Below are positions 1 through 6,650 of a stretch of DNA of 9,346 nucleotides, piece after piece. The stretch spans positions 1 to 9,346 of the forward strand of contig JASLFQ010000225.1 of NCBI GenBank assembly GCA_030150595.1, given 5' to 3'. The DNA is from Aquirhabdus sp. GTDB lineage: Bacteria > Pseudomonadota > Gammaproteobacteria > Pseudomonadales > Moraxellaceae. The position numbers and the translations under genes are program-made. The notes beneath the pieces are model-generated. The model was not told the DNA's origin, did no database searches, and worked only from the letters and a program-made list of their open reading frames with translations. The number at the start of each line of letters is the position of its first letter. The stretch's first letter is position 1.

Positions 1-827
1 GTTTGTGCAGTGGTCGGTTGCCATTGTTGTAAATTGACGGAGCCGCTGGTGAGCATTCGACTACCCGAGAAACTGGTGATGGTATCTCTTTGTTCAGTTG
101 CACTTTCACGCTGGAATTTGATAGTGGCTGCGTTGTTTTGGGTGAGTGCAGTGGCATCATCGAACAAGCATAGCTTATGGGTGATGCTATCGTTCTGTAG
201 ATCGCTGATCGGTTCAAAGAACCATGAGATTCCCCAGCGTTTCCACAATCTAAAGAGGAAGTCGCGATCAGTTTCACCTGATTGCATGGTGAAGGAGATG
301 GTTGGATAGTCTTGTTTAATTCGCGTGGCATCAACTTGCAGGATTGAAGCAAATAAAGGACTGCGGGTTTTCCATTCATCAAGCAGGATGTAGGAGATAT
401 CGAGGACGCTTTTACTCATAAACACACGGGTGTTACGGCGGCGTGTGAGTAACGATAAGGCATCTTGCATGCATAATCGATAGGTCGCTAAGCCACCGTC
501 GGATTCACCAGCGACAGCTTCGGTAATCACACCAGAGATCAGATGCAGTTCACCCCGATCGGTGACCATTTCGATGGCTATAGGCAAGGCGATAAAGGAC
601 TTTAAGGGAATATGCACGCTGGTGGATAAGCACCACAGTTCCAAATCAAATCCAGCACATAAGGCATCGTGACCTGAAATTCGTTGGATAAATAAGGAAT
701 CGTTTAGCGCTTTATTTTTATTCGGCAAGCGTAGACGTAAAGGTCGATTCGCAGCGGAGAGTTCGCCGAGCAAATTGCTTAAGGCAGCACTCAAGACGTT
801 GCCGAAATTATCGAGGTTTAGGTTCAT
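1..827 (-). CDS. vgrG: Type VI secretion spike protein VgrG, N-terminal part (runs off the left edge)
   Basis: VgrG forms the trimeric tip of the type VI secretion needle and carries effectors into target cells. Reading the minus strand from the ATG at 827 gives 275 codons without a stop, continuing past position 1. The translation looks like the Acinetobacter VgrG N-terminus (gp27-like hub): short motifs such as HIPLKSF (residues 72-78), CMQDALSLL (119-127), RRRNTRVFMSKSV (129-141) and ETDRDFLFRLWKRWGISWFFE (185-205). The last is the usual 'ES..dFl.RL.e..GI.yfFe' signature of the family. The gp5-like OB domain, the beta-helix spike and any C-terminal effector extension lie outside the window. 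The start is preceded directly by an in-frame TAA (828-830), so it cannot extend upstream. No good Shine-Dalgarno is visible. It points away from dnaB. The family call is confident; whether the full gene is intact cannot be judged. Confidence 0.88.
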   Translation of the reverse strand, partial: MNLNLDNFGNVLSAALSNLLGELSAANRPLRLRLPNKNKALNDSLFIQRISGHDALCAGFDLELWCLSTSVHIPLKSFIALPIAIEMVTDRGELHLISGVITEAVAGESDGGLATYRLCMQDALSLLTRRRNTRVFMSKSVLDISYILLDEWKTRSPLFASILQVDATRIKQDYPTISFTMQSGETDRDFLFRLWKRWGISWFFEPISDLQNDSITHKLCLFDDATALTQNNAATIKFQRESATEQRDTITSFSGSRMLTSGSVNLQQWQPTTAQ

Positions 828-947
828 TTAATTTCTCATTATCAACTGACGTGAACGCCGCTCAATTACAAGCGCCCAGTCATGTTTATCGTTATAGATC
901 GCACGTACGGTGTTTTTATCTAATGCGGCGCATTCTAAATCAAAAAT
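828..947 (-). pseudogene. 39-codon open stretch without a start, possible gene remnant abutting vgrG
   Basis: On the minus strand, in the same frame as vgrG, 39 sense codons run from 947 down to a TAA at 828-830 that touches the vgrG ATG. The translation looks protein-like (it includes LDKNTVRAIYNDKHDWALV and ends RQLIMRN), but it has no ATG, GTG or TTG early enough to start it and is closed upstream by a TAA at 948-950. Base composition changes near 935: the stretch is richer in G and C than the AT-rich DNA to its right. This would fit the 3' tail of a decayed or recombined gene that once preceded vgrG. I do not recognise the family. A run of 39 open codons can also arise by chance, so this is tentative. 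Confidence 0.25.
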
Positions 948-1255
948 TTATTGAATTGCAAAATAATGTTTATTAACAATGCTATATGTGAACTAGTTAT
1001 CAAAAATAGTGAAAAATATTAGTGTTAGTGAAAGCTTACGCACTATTTTATGAACAAAAAATAATCTTCTAGAATTTTCATAAGATGCAATAAAAGCCAT
1101 CAATCAAACATATTATTATCAATTCCCCACTGCTATCGAAGGCTAATTAAGGGTATCCTTAGCAGTCGTTTAAGTATTGGTTTTGACAACACGGGAATAG
1201 GTCGTCACGCGAATATTTTTGCTTCAACTTTTTTTATTTATGTACAGGTTTGAAC
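948..1255. other. AT-rich intergenic region between the vgrG remnant and dnaB
   Basis: About 300 bases with no convincing gene. Positions 950-1120 are strongly AT-rich. The dnaB promoter presumably lies here. A perfect TTGACA at 1183-1188 is the best -35 candidate on the plus strand, but the box 17 bases downstream is poor; an AATATT-like element sits about 23 bases away, so no full promoter is claimed. TAAGG-GTAT-CCTTA at 1148-1161 is a short 5-bp inverted repeat. A Shine-Dalgarno-like AGG at 1246-1248 lies 7 bases before the ATG at 1256. The vgrG promoter should lie on the other strand in the same DNA, but no clear -35/-10 pair was found. Confidence 0.5.
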
Positions 1256-2749
1256 ATGTCAGAATCCTCAGCTTCGCTTGGTCGTGTTACGACGCTGCCC
1301 AATGCTGCGAATGAGAATGGTGCAAAGCTTCCTCGAAAAACCAATAAAAAAAATACGACTGAAATCAGTACGGAATCAACGCGCGAGCTTCGTGTACCGC
1401 CGCACAGCCTACAAATGGAACAGGCTGTTTTAGCAGCACTCATGACGATCAGTGAGTCATGGGAGCAAGTCAGTGAAACGATTACCGAAAATTCGTTTTA
1501 TGCGATTCGACATCGCTTGATCTACAAAGCGATTGGTCATTTATCCGCTGCAAATATGCCTTACGACGCTGTCATGGTCAGTGACTGGTTAAGCGGTCAA
1601 CATTTGCTGGAAGATATCGGCGGTGAAGCTTACTTGATGCAGCTCCTTGCAGAGAGTCCAGCCAGTTTATTTAACCTTCCCGCTTATGCCGAAAAAGTAC
1701 GTGAACATGCAGTACTACGTGATCTGATTTCAGTGGGTAACGAGGTCTTACACACTGCTTATGATCCCAAAGGACAACCCGTCAGTGAAATTTTAGACTT
1801 GGTTGAAAGTAAGGTCTTTGCAATTAGCGAACAACATAGCAATCGCACAGCGGAAAGTGGCCCTAAAGCGATTAATGCTGTTCTTAAAAGTGTGTTAAAT
1901 ACAGTCGAAGAACTGCAAGGCAGCGATAGTGCAATTACAGGATTAACCACTGGTTTCATCGAGTTAGACAATAAAACGCTGGGTATGCAAAAAGGCGATT
2001 TGATCATTGTCGCGGCACGTCCAAGTATGGGTAAAACCACGTTTGCCATGAACTTAGTGGAGAATGTTCTTTTCGGTAGCAATCTACCCGCAATCGTATT
2101 TTCGATGGAAATGCCCGCCGATTCGATTGCAGTACGTCTACTCTCTTCTTTTGGCTCAATTGATCAAAGTCGTTTACGTTCTGGTCGTTTAGAAGAGGGT
2201 GATTGGGTTCGTCTCACCAGTACCATGAGCCAATTACAAGATAAACATTTGTATATCGATGATTCATCTGCTTTGCCACCAAATGAAGTCCGTGCACGTG
2301 CGCGGCGTATTGCCAAGATGCACAATGGCAAGATTGGCGCAATCATGATCGACTATTTACAGCTTATGAAAGTACCGGGAATGGGCGATAACCGTGTAGG
2401 TGAAATTTCTGAAATTTCTCGTAGTTTGAAAGCACTTGCCAAAGAAATGAACTGTCCAGTGATTGCCCTGTCACAGCTTAACCGTTCACTTGAAAATCGC
2501 CCCAATAAACGTCCGATCATGTCTGACCTTCGCGAGTCTGGTGCGATTGAGCAGGACGCCGACTTGATTATGTTTATTTACCGTGACGAGGTTTATAACA
2601 AAGAATCCAAAGAACAAGGCACCGCAGAAATCATTATTGGTAAACAACGTAATGGCCCGATCGGTACAGTACGTTTGGCCTTCCAAGGACAGTTCACGCG
2701 GTTTACGAATCTCTCGCCCGAATATTACCGTCCTGAAGATGATGAGTAA
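1256..2749 (+). CDS. dnaB: Replicative DNA helicase DnaB
   Basis: DnaB is the hexameric 5'-3' helicase that unwinds DNA at the replication fork and recruits primase. The 497-residue product has the N-terminal domain (about 45-150, beginning at VPPHSLQMEQAVLAALM), a linker, and a RecA-like C-terminal ATPase domain. Walker A is ARPSMGKTT with Lys260, Walker B is IMIDYLQLM with Asp366, and the C-terminal motifs DLRESGAIEQDADLIMFIYR and GKQRNGPIG (Lys463, Arg465) are intact. No intein interrupts it. ATG 1256 is preferred over the in-frame TTG at 1250 because an AGG lies 7 bases before it. E. coli DnaB is 471 residues; the excess is a polar, low-complexity N-terminal extension of about 25 residues rich in Lys, Asn, Thr and Ser. 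alr follows after 68 bases on the same strand. Confidence 0.97.
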   Translation: MSESSASLGRVTTLPNAANENGAKLPRKTNKKNTTEISTESTRELRVPPHSLQMEQAVLAALMTISESWEQVSETITENSFYAIRHRLIYKAIGHLSAANMPYDAVMVSDWLSGQHLLEDIGGEAYLMQLLAESPASLFNLPAYAEKVREHAVLRDLISVGNEVLHTAYDPKGQPVSEILDLVESKVFAISEQHSNRTAESGPKAINAVLKSVLNTVEELQGSDSAITGLTTGFIELDNKTLGMQKGDLIIVAARPSMGKTTFAMNLVENVLFGSNLPAIVFSMEMPADSIAVRLLSSFGSIDQSRLRSGRLEEGDWVRLTSTMSQLQDKHLYIDDSSALPPNEVRARARRIAKMHNGKIGAIMIDYLQLMKVPGMGDNRVGEISEISRSLKALAKEMNCPVIALSQLNRSLENRPNKRPIMSDLRESGAIEQDADLIMFIYRDEVYNKESKEQGTAEIIIGKQRNGPIGTVRLAFQGQFTRFTNLSPEYYRPEDDE

Positions 2750-2762
2750 TTTAAACGCGCTC

Positions 2763-2782
2763 CTTTCTTAAAATAAAGAAAG
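2763..2782 (+). repeat. AT-rich 7-bp hairpin between dnaB and alr
   Basis: CTTTCTT (2763-2769) and AAGAAAG (2776-2782) are perfect inverted repeats around the 6-base loop AAAATA. It starts 13 bases after the dnaB stop. No T-run follows on the plus strand and the stem has only two G-C pairs, so it is at best a weak terminator or an RNA-stability element; dnaB-alr readthrough seems likely. Confidence 0.4.
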
Positions 2783-2817
2783 CAACATCGTGCCATATTT
2801 GAAAATAGGAAATTGAT

Positions 2818-3885
2818 ATGCGGGAAGCCCGCGTTTATTTAAGTAGCCAAGCCCTCAGTCATAATCTTCAACGCGTACGTGAATTTGCGCCATATAGCTA
2901 TGTTTTGGCAATGGTTAAAGCCGATGCATATGGACATGGATTGGCATTCTCATTAAATGCATTACAAGACGCTGACGCGCTGGGCGTGGCTTTCTTTAAA
3001 GAAGCACTTGATATACGCACACTTGGCAATACACAACCGATTGTATTGATTGAAGGTGCATTTAGCTTAACCGAGTGGATGGAAGCGGATGATATTCATG
3101 CACAATGTGTCATTCACCAAGACTGCCAATTGCAATGGGCGCTTGAACATGTCATCCCGAATACAACGATTTGGTTAAAAGTAAATACGGGCATGAATCG
3201 TCTTGGATTCTCGCCTGATGAAGCACTCGCAGCAGCATTGAAATTGCGCGCAGTGGGTTATGATTTAATTCTTACCATGCACTTTGCAAACGCCGACGAG
3301 CCTGATCATCCGCTTAATCGGCAGCAGATCGATACATTCCTTAGCATCAAAAAACAACTTGAGCCAATCAAAGCTTCACTCTGTAATTCTGCTGCATTGA
3401 TTCAATGGCAAGATGTGCAATTCGATTGGGTACGTCCAGGCATCATGCTTTACGGCAGCTCGCCTTTTGAAGACCGCAACGCTGCACAATTAAATTTGAA
3501 ACCTGTGATGACGGTGACGACGCATTTGATTGTAAAACATGAACTCCCTGCCAATGTGGTTGTGGGTTATGGTTCAAGTTTTACAACGAATCGCCCTACC
3601 CAACTTGGTGTGATTGCAATGGGTTACGGCGATGGCTATCCACGCGTGATCACAGATGGAAAGCTCAGCATTCAAGGTCAATGTGTTCCGATTGTTGGGC
3701 GTGTCAGCATGGATATGCTCACAGTCGATTTAACAGACTTGCCTACGACTCCATCATTAGACACAGAAGTGGTTTTATGGGGAAATGGTTTAGATGTTGA
3801 TCTGGTCGCACGTACGGCAAATACAATTAGCTATGAATTATTTACTCGCCTTTCAATGCGACCAATACGTCATATAGTCGATTGA
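2818..3885 (+). CDS. alr: Alanine racemase (PLP-dependent)
   Basis: Converts L-alanine to D-alanine in the cytoplasm, supplying D-Ala for peptidoglycan stem peptides. The 355-residue product has normal family length and the fold-type III layout: an N-terminal TIM barrel with the PLP lysine in MVKADAYGHG (Lys34), the KVNTGMNRLGF segment (Lys121, Arg128), the phosphate-binding region around SAAL (191-194), RPGIMLYG (206-213), and a C-terminal beta domain with the second catalytic base Tyr251 in VVGYGSSF, then MGYGDGYPR (268-276) and GRVSMDM (294-300). All key residues are present. AGGA at 2807-2810 lies 7 bases before the ATG. It follows dnaB closely and may share its transcript. Some bacteria also carry a catabolic dadX; the replication-gene context favours the biosynthetic alr, although sequence alone does not fully separate the two. 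Confidence 0.95.
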   Translation: MREARVYLSSQALSHNLQRVREFAPYSYVLAMVKADAYGHGLAFSLNALQDADALGVAFFKEALDIRTLGNTQPIVLIEGAFSLTEWMEADDIHAQCVIHQDCQLQWALEHVIPNTTIWLKVNTGMNRLGFSPDEALAAALKLRAVGYDLILTMHFANADEPDHPLNRQQIDTFLSIKKQLEPIKASLCNSAALIQWQDVQFDWVRPGIMLYGSSPFEDRNAAQLNLKPVMTVTTHLIVKHELPANVVVGYGSSFTTNRPTQLGVIAMGYGDGYPRVITDGKLSIQGQCVPIVGRVSMDMLTVDLTDLPTTPSLDTEVVLWGNGLDVDLVARTANTISYELFTRLSMRPIRHIVD

Positions 3886-3917
3886 GTTTTGAGTGTGGGG
3901 AGAATGAAATTTGCGGT

Positions 3918-3949
3918 TTTACACACTTTTGGGAAAAAGCTGATAAAAT
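3918..3949 (+). promoter_or_regulatory. Candidate promoter before the lytic transglycosylase
   Basis: TTTACA (3918-3923, five of six matches to TTGACA) is followed after 18 bases by GATAAA (3942-3947, four of six), or after 20 bases by TAAAAT (3944-3949, five of six). It lies about 100 bases upstream of the transglycosylase start. Either spacing is suboptimal, so the exact -10 is uncertain. Confidence 0.35.
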
Positions 3950-3992
3950 CAAATAGAGGGATATATCTTAAATTTTATTTAAACGGAATCGC

Positions 3993-4046
3993 ATGCGTAT
4001 TGATTTAAAAAAAGGCGTTAAACGCCATGCGTATTTAGGTCATTGA
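3993..4046 (+). CDS. Possible 17-residue leader ORF before the transglycosylase
   Basis: An ATG at 3993 opens 17 codons (MRIDLKKGVKRHAYLGH) ending at TGA 4044-4046, two bases before the transglycosylase ATG at 4049. A GGA at 3985-3987 could be its ribosome site (5-base spacing). The peptide is basic (five Lys/Arg and two His). The position suggests translational coupling or a leader peptide, but an ORF this short may be chance, and no family is recognised. The hairpin at 4014-4026 lies within it. Confidence 0.3.
   Translation: MRIDLKKGVKRHAYLGH
4007..4026 (-). repeat. Hairpin with a T-run on the minus strand, inside the transglycosylase leader
   Basis: GGCGT (4014-4018) and ACGCC (4022-4026) form a 5-bp stem with a 3-base loop, flanked on the left by seven A (4007-4013). 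Read on the minus strand this is a stem followed by seven T, the shape of a rho-independent terminator, yet no minus-strand gene lies upstream of it. Read on the plus strand it is simply a hairpin in the leader. A 10-bp direct repeat, CATGCGTATT, flanks it at 3992-4001 and 4026-4035. Confidence 0.4.
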
Positions 4047-4048
4047 AT

Positions 4049-4900
4049 ATGACTCACTTTAATCAGTTTTCAAAAAAAACTTTGAGCAAAGTACTCATTC
4101 CGTTTGGCATAGTGTTGCTCATTCAAAATACTCATGCGGCAAATCTCTATACGTGTAAGAGTAAAGATAATGACACGCTTTTAACGAGTGTTCCTTGTAG
4201 TAATAAAAAGCAAGAAAGTTTATTCGGAGAATACGCAACTCAAGCCAAAGTCACTTGGTATGCAGATACCAATGTGCATAGCTATCATAATTGGGGCGGC
4301 GGAGAAGCTTCGGTTTTACCGAGTTATAGCAGAAATCGTAACGCTTATGATGACTTAATTACGAATGCAGCGAATAATTTTGGTGTAGAACAAGGTTTAG
4401 TTAAAGCAATTATGCACACTGAATCTGGCTTTAATCCGTCTGCACGCTCCCCAGTTGGTGCACAAGGTCTCATGCAGTTAATGCCTGCAACTGCACGCCG
4501 TTTCTTTGTGAATAACCCCTATGATCCTGCAGAAAATATCGCAGGTGGTGTCAAATACTTAAGCTTCTTACTTAAGCGTTATAATAATAATCACGAACTT
4601 GCGATTGCTGCCTATAATGCTGGCGAAGGAAATGTTGATAAATATCAAAGTATCCCACCATTTCGTGAAACCCAAGATTATGTAAGACGCGTCATGAGTC
4701 GATTCAATAATCTTTATCATAACGGCATTAAAATCAGCGGTGCCCATGAAGATCATGAGAAAGAATTAGGCGCGCGATCAACATCACGTCCTGTCATTAC
4801 CTATACGAATCCAGATGGTTCCGCTAGCGGAACCTATACACCATCTGTTGATAGTAATATCAGTGCCTTTGATGCACTAAGTCGTTCTGCAAAAAATTAA
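4049..4900 (+). CDS. Exported Slt-type lytic transglycosylase
   Basis: Probably cleaves the MurNAc-GlcNAc bond of peptidoglycan in the periplasm, forming 1,6-anhydro ends during wall remodelling. The 283-residue product starts with a basic stretch and a hydrophobic core (about 13-27), with a likely signal-peptidase site after THA near residue 30. Next comes a short segment with two cysteines (YTC...VPC, about 35-50) resembling the DUF4124 pattern. The SLT domain occupies about 98-220: catalytic Glu125 in MHTESGFNP, then SPVGAQGLMQLMPATA (134-149) and AAYNAGEGNV (187-196). The C-terminal 60 residues are polar and probably disordered. ATG 4049 is preferred over TTG 4043 because AGG (4037-4039) is 9 bases upstream of it. 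No lipobox cysteine is seen, so a soluble periplasmic protein is likely. The next gene begins 2 bases after its stop. The family is clear; the exact paralogue is not. Confidence 0.92.
   Translation: MTHFNQFSKKTLSKVLIPFGIVLLIQNTHAANLYTCKSKDNDTLLTSVPCSNKKQESLFGEYATQAKVTWYADTNVHSYHNWGGGEASVLPSYSRNRNAYDDLITNAANNFGVEQGLVKAIMHTESGFNPSARSPVGAQGLMQLMPATARRFFVNNPYDPAENIAGGVKYLSFLLKRYNNNHELAIAAYNAGEGNVDKYQSIPPFRETQDYVRRVMSRFNNLYHNGIKISGAHEDHEKELGARSTSRPVITYTNPDGSASGTYTPSVDSNISAFDALSRSAKN
4812..4847 (+). repeat. Perfect 18-bp palindrome nested in an 8-bp inverted repeat, inside the transglycosylase 3' end
   Basis: Positions 4817-4834 read GGTTCCGCTAGCGGAACC, an uninterrupted palindrome able to form a 7-bp stem with a CTAG loop. 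It overlaps a second inverted repeat, CAGATGGT (4812-4819) with ACCATCTG (4840-4847). The two pairings share 4817-4819, so they compete in part. The element lies within codons for the polar C-terminal tail, 54-89 bases before the stop. No T-run follows, so it is not a standard terminator. Confidence 0.75.
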
Positions 4901-4902
4901 AT

Positions 4903-5256
4903 ATGGCAGTCAACCATATCCTCCGCGCTCAGGCGGCTTGGCCAATTCTCATACGAACAGCTAGACGTCGATCAAAGATTAGCTATAGTGAATTGTGCGG
5001 TGCAATTGGTTTACATCCTCGCGCCGCATCTTACTTACTCAACGTCATCCATCAATACTGTTTGATCTACGAACTTCCGCCTTTGGTTGCACTGGCCGTC
5101 AGTAAATCCAATAAAATTCCAGGCGCGGGATATACAGTCACCAGTCGTGGTGGCGTTGGCTATGAAGCAGCATTAGAAGAAGTCTATGACTTCGATTGGC
5201 CTGATCGTGTGCCGAATTTTGCGCTAGTGAGTTTGAAAGCTAAATCGACACAATAA
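4903..5256 (+). CDS. Conserved-looking 117-residue protein of unknown function, winged-helix-like
   Basis: I do not recognise a named family. The layout recalls small winged-helix proteins. An amphipathic N-terminal helix containing AWPILIRTARR (about 12-22) leads into ISYSELCGAIGLHPRAASYLL (about 26-46), then YCLIYELPPLVALAVS (52-67) and IPGAGYTV (72-79). The order 'I-Y-EL---IG ... PPL--L-V ... G--G' loosely recalls the C-terminal DNA-binding domain of alkylguanine-DNA methyltransferases and their ATL relatives, but the methyltransferase PCHR catalytic motif is missing. That resemblance is an inference. There is no signal peptide or membrane segment, so a cytoplasmic location is expected. 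The ATG is 2 bases after the transglycosylase stop and has no clear Shine-Dalgarno, suggesting translational coupling. It converges with the ATPase gene; the 47-base gap shows no strong terminator. Confidence 0.8.
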   Translation: MAVNHILRAQAAWPILIRTARRRSKISYSELCGAIGLHPRAASYLLNVIHQYCLIYELPPLVALAVSKSNKIPGAGYTVTSRGGVGYEAALEEVYDFDWPDRVPNFALVSLKAKSTQ

Positions 5257-5303
5257 AATCGTTTACTGCATCAATTTAGCTTATCCATTTGGACTCTTAA
5301 AAT

Positions 5304-6611
5304 CTAAGACTCTTCCTCATTTTCAGGCAACGTCAACTTCCCAGTATGGAAATCATACTCGAAGACCTTACCGTAACGTCCCCACTCAATCGCAACTTCC
5401 AACACTCTTTCAGCTTCATCAGTTTCTAAATGTTCACGCAGCAACTCTAAGAAGAGTTTCTCAGATAACTCACCACTCGCTTCCGATTCAAGGTTATGGC
5501 GGATATATTTTGCGAGCGGAATATGTTCTAACAATTGCTGACCAAAAATTTCGGCTTTCAACGTCTGATTTGCAGCAACATAATGACGCCCTAATGATGT
5601 CATCGTAATATCACCGCCGTCCATATGTGCAAAACCAAGCAATGACAACGCTTCGTAGGCTGGGAACAATGCATCATCAGGTAACTGTGCTTCTTCGGCA
5701 AGTTTTGGCAAGTCAGCACGTCCATCAAACTGTGGTTCAGCCAACAAATCCAAAACACCTTCGATACGGCTAATATCTGTTTCTGGCAAGCGGTATCCCA
5801 TATGGACACTTGGCTGAGCATCAACGCTCACACCAGCTTGTATTGGTCTCATCGTCATCAGCCCATAAACTTCATCAATCAAAGAACGGACTTCAGCGGA
5901 AGCAACATCTCTCGGACGAGGTAGTTTAATATCGATTTCACAGCGGACACGGCCAGGATCGCTCGATAAAATCAGAATTCGATCCGCCATCATCACGGCT
6001 TCTTCGATGTTATGAGAAACAATCAAAATCCCTTTAGTTGGGATCTGATTACCATCCCACAACTCAAGCATATCATCACGTAAAGTTTCGCCTGTCAGTA
6101 CATCCAATGCAGAGAATGCCTCGTCCATCAGTAGCACATCTGGACGCGTCACCAACGCACGTGCAATCCCCACACGTTGTTTCATACCACCAGACAACTC
6201 TCGCGGCAAAGCACCACCGAAACCAGACAAACCGATCATTTCTAAAACTTCATCAGCACGTCGTTCGCGCTCATCACTTGAAACACCCTGCGCTTCAAGT
6301 CCCAATTCAACATTCTGTTGAACAGTTAGCCACGGAAACAAAGCGAAGGATTGAAACACCATCGCCACACCTGAAGCAGGGCCATAAATCGGATTCCCCC
6401 GATAAGTTGCTTGCCCAGCATCTGTGGGAATAAGGCCTGCCATGACCCTCAATAAAGTCGATTTACCAGAACCCGACTTACCAAGCAACGCGACGATTTC
6501 ACCTTCATGTAATTTGAAGTCCACATTTTCTAAAACCATCCGCGCCGTTCCATCTGTCAATTGGAAGGATTTCGCGACATTTTCTAGATTAATTAATATA
6601 TTTCGGCTCAT
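5304..6611 (-). CDS. ABC transporter ATP-binding protein with C-terminal AAA-associated domain (nitrate/sulfonate type)
   Basis: The cytoplasmic motor of an ABC importer related to the nitrate/taurine/sulfonate family. Counting 435 residues from ATG 6611: Walker A GKSGSGKST (44-52, Lys50), Q-loop VFQSFALFPW (Gln87), signature LSGGMKQR (139-146), Walker B VLLMDEAFSALD (Asp163, Glu164) and switch His200 in IVSHNIEEA are all intact. Residues from about 280 onward form an extra domain matching the AAA-associated C-terminal domain of this subgroup (PF09821 from memory; starts ISRIEGVLDLL, contains MTSLGRHYV and AIEWGRYGKVFEYD). The start is uncertain: an in-frame GTG (6614) and TTG (6629) precede it, and AAGAG lies 7 bases before the ATG. 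The gene begins 39 bases after the permease stop, so the two form an operon. Substrate unknown. Confidence 0.92.
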   Translation of the reverse strand: MSRNILINLENVAKSFQLTDGTARMVLENVDFKLHEGEIVALLGKSGSGKSTLLRVMAGLIPTDAGQATYRGNPIYGPASGVAMVFQSFALFPWLTVQQNVELGLEAQGVSSDERERRADEVLEMIGLSGFGGALPRELSGGMKQRVGIARALVTRPDVLLMDEAFSALDVLTGETLRDDMLELWDGNQIPTKGILIVSHNIEEAVMMADRILILSSDPGRVRCEIDIKLPRPRDVASAEVRSLIDEVYGLMTMRPIQAGVSVDAQPSVHMGYRLPETDISRIEGVLDLLAEPQFDGRADLPKLAEEAQLPDDALFPAYEALSLLGFAHMDGGDITMTSLGRHYVAANQTLKAEIFGQQLLEHIPLAKYIRHNLESEASGELSEKLFLELLREHLETDEAERVLEVAIEWGRYGKVFEYDFHTGKLTLPENEEES

Positions 6612-6650
6612 CACCCTTCTCTTTGACAAATGCTCTTTAAAAGCTGCTCA

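Noticed and set aside
10..309. 99-codon plus-strand ORF
   Set aside because: It is the antisense shadow of vgrG; its translation has no protein-like motifs and the minus-strand reading is clearly VgrG.
1183..1217. Full sigma-70 promoter for dnaB
   Set aside because: The TTGACA is perfect, but no acceptable -10 lies at 16-18 bases; the nearest AT-rich box is more than 21 bases away.
3904..4008. 34-codon ORF (begins MKFAVLHTFGKK) after alr
   Set aside because: Its GGGGAG lies too close to the ATG, it spans the candidate promoter, and it overlaps the mini-ORF in another frame; no support beyond being open.
4007..4026. Minus-strand rho-independent terminator
   Set aside because: The stem plus T7 shape fits, but there is no minus-strand gene upstream for it to end; kept only as a hairpin in the leader.
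5257..5303. Bidirectional terminator between the converging genes
   Set aside because: Only a weak CTTA/TAAG pairing is present, with no G-C-rich stem and no T-run.
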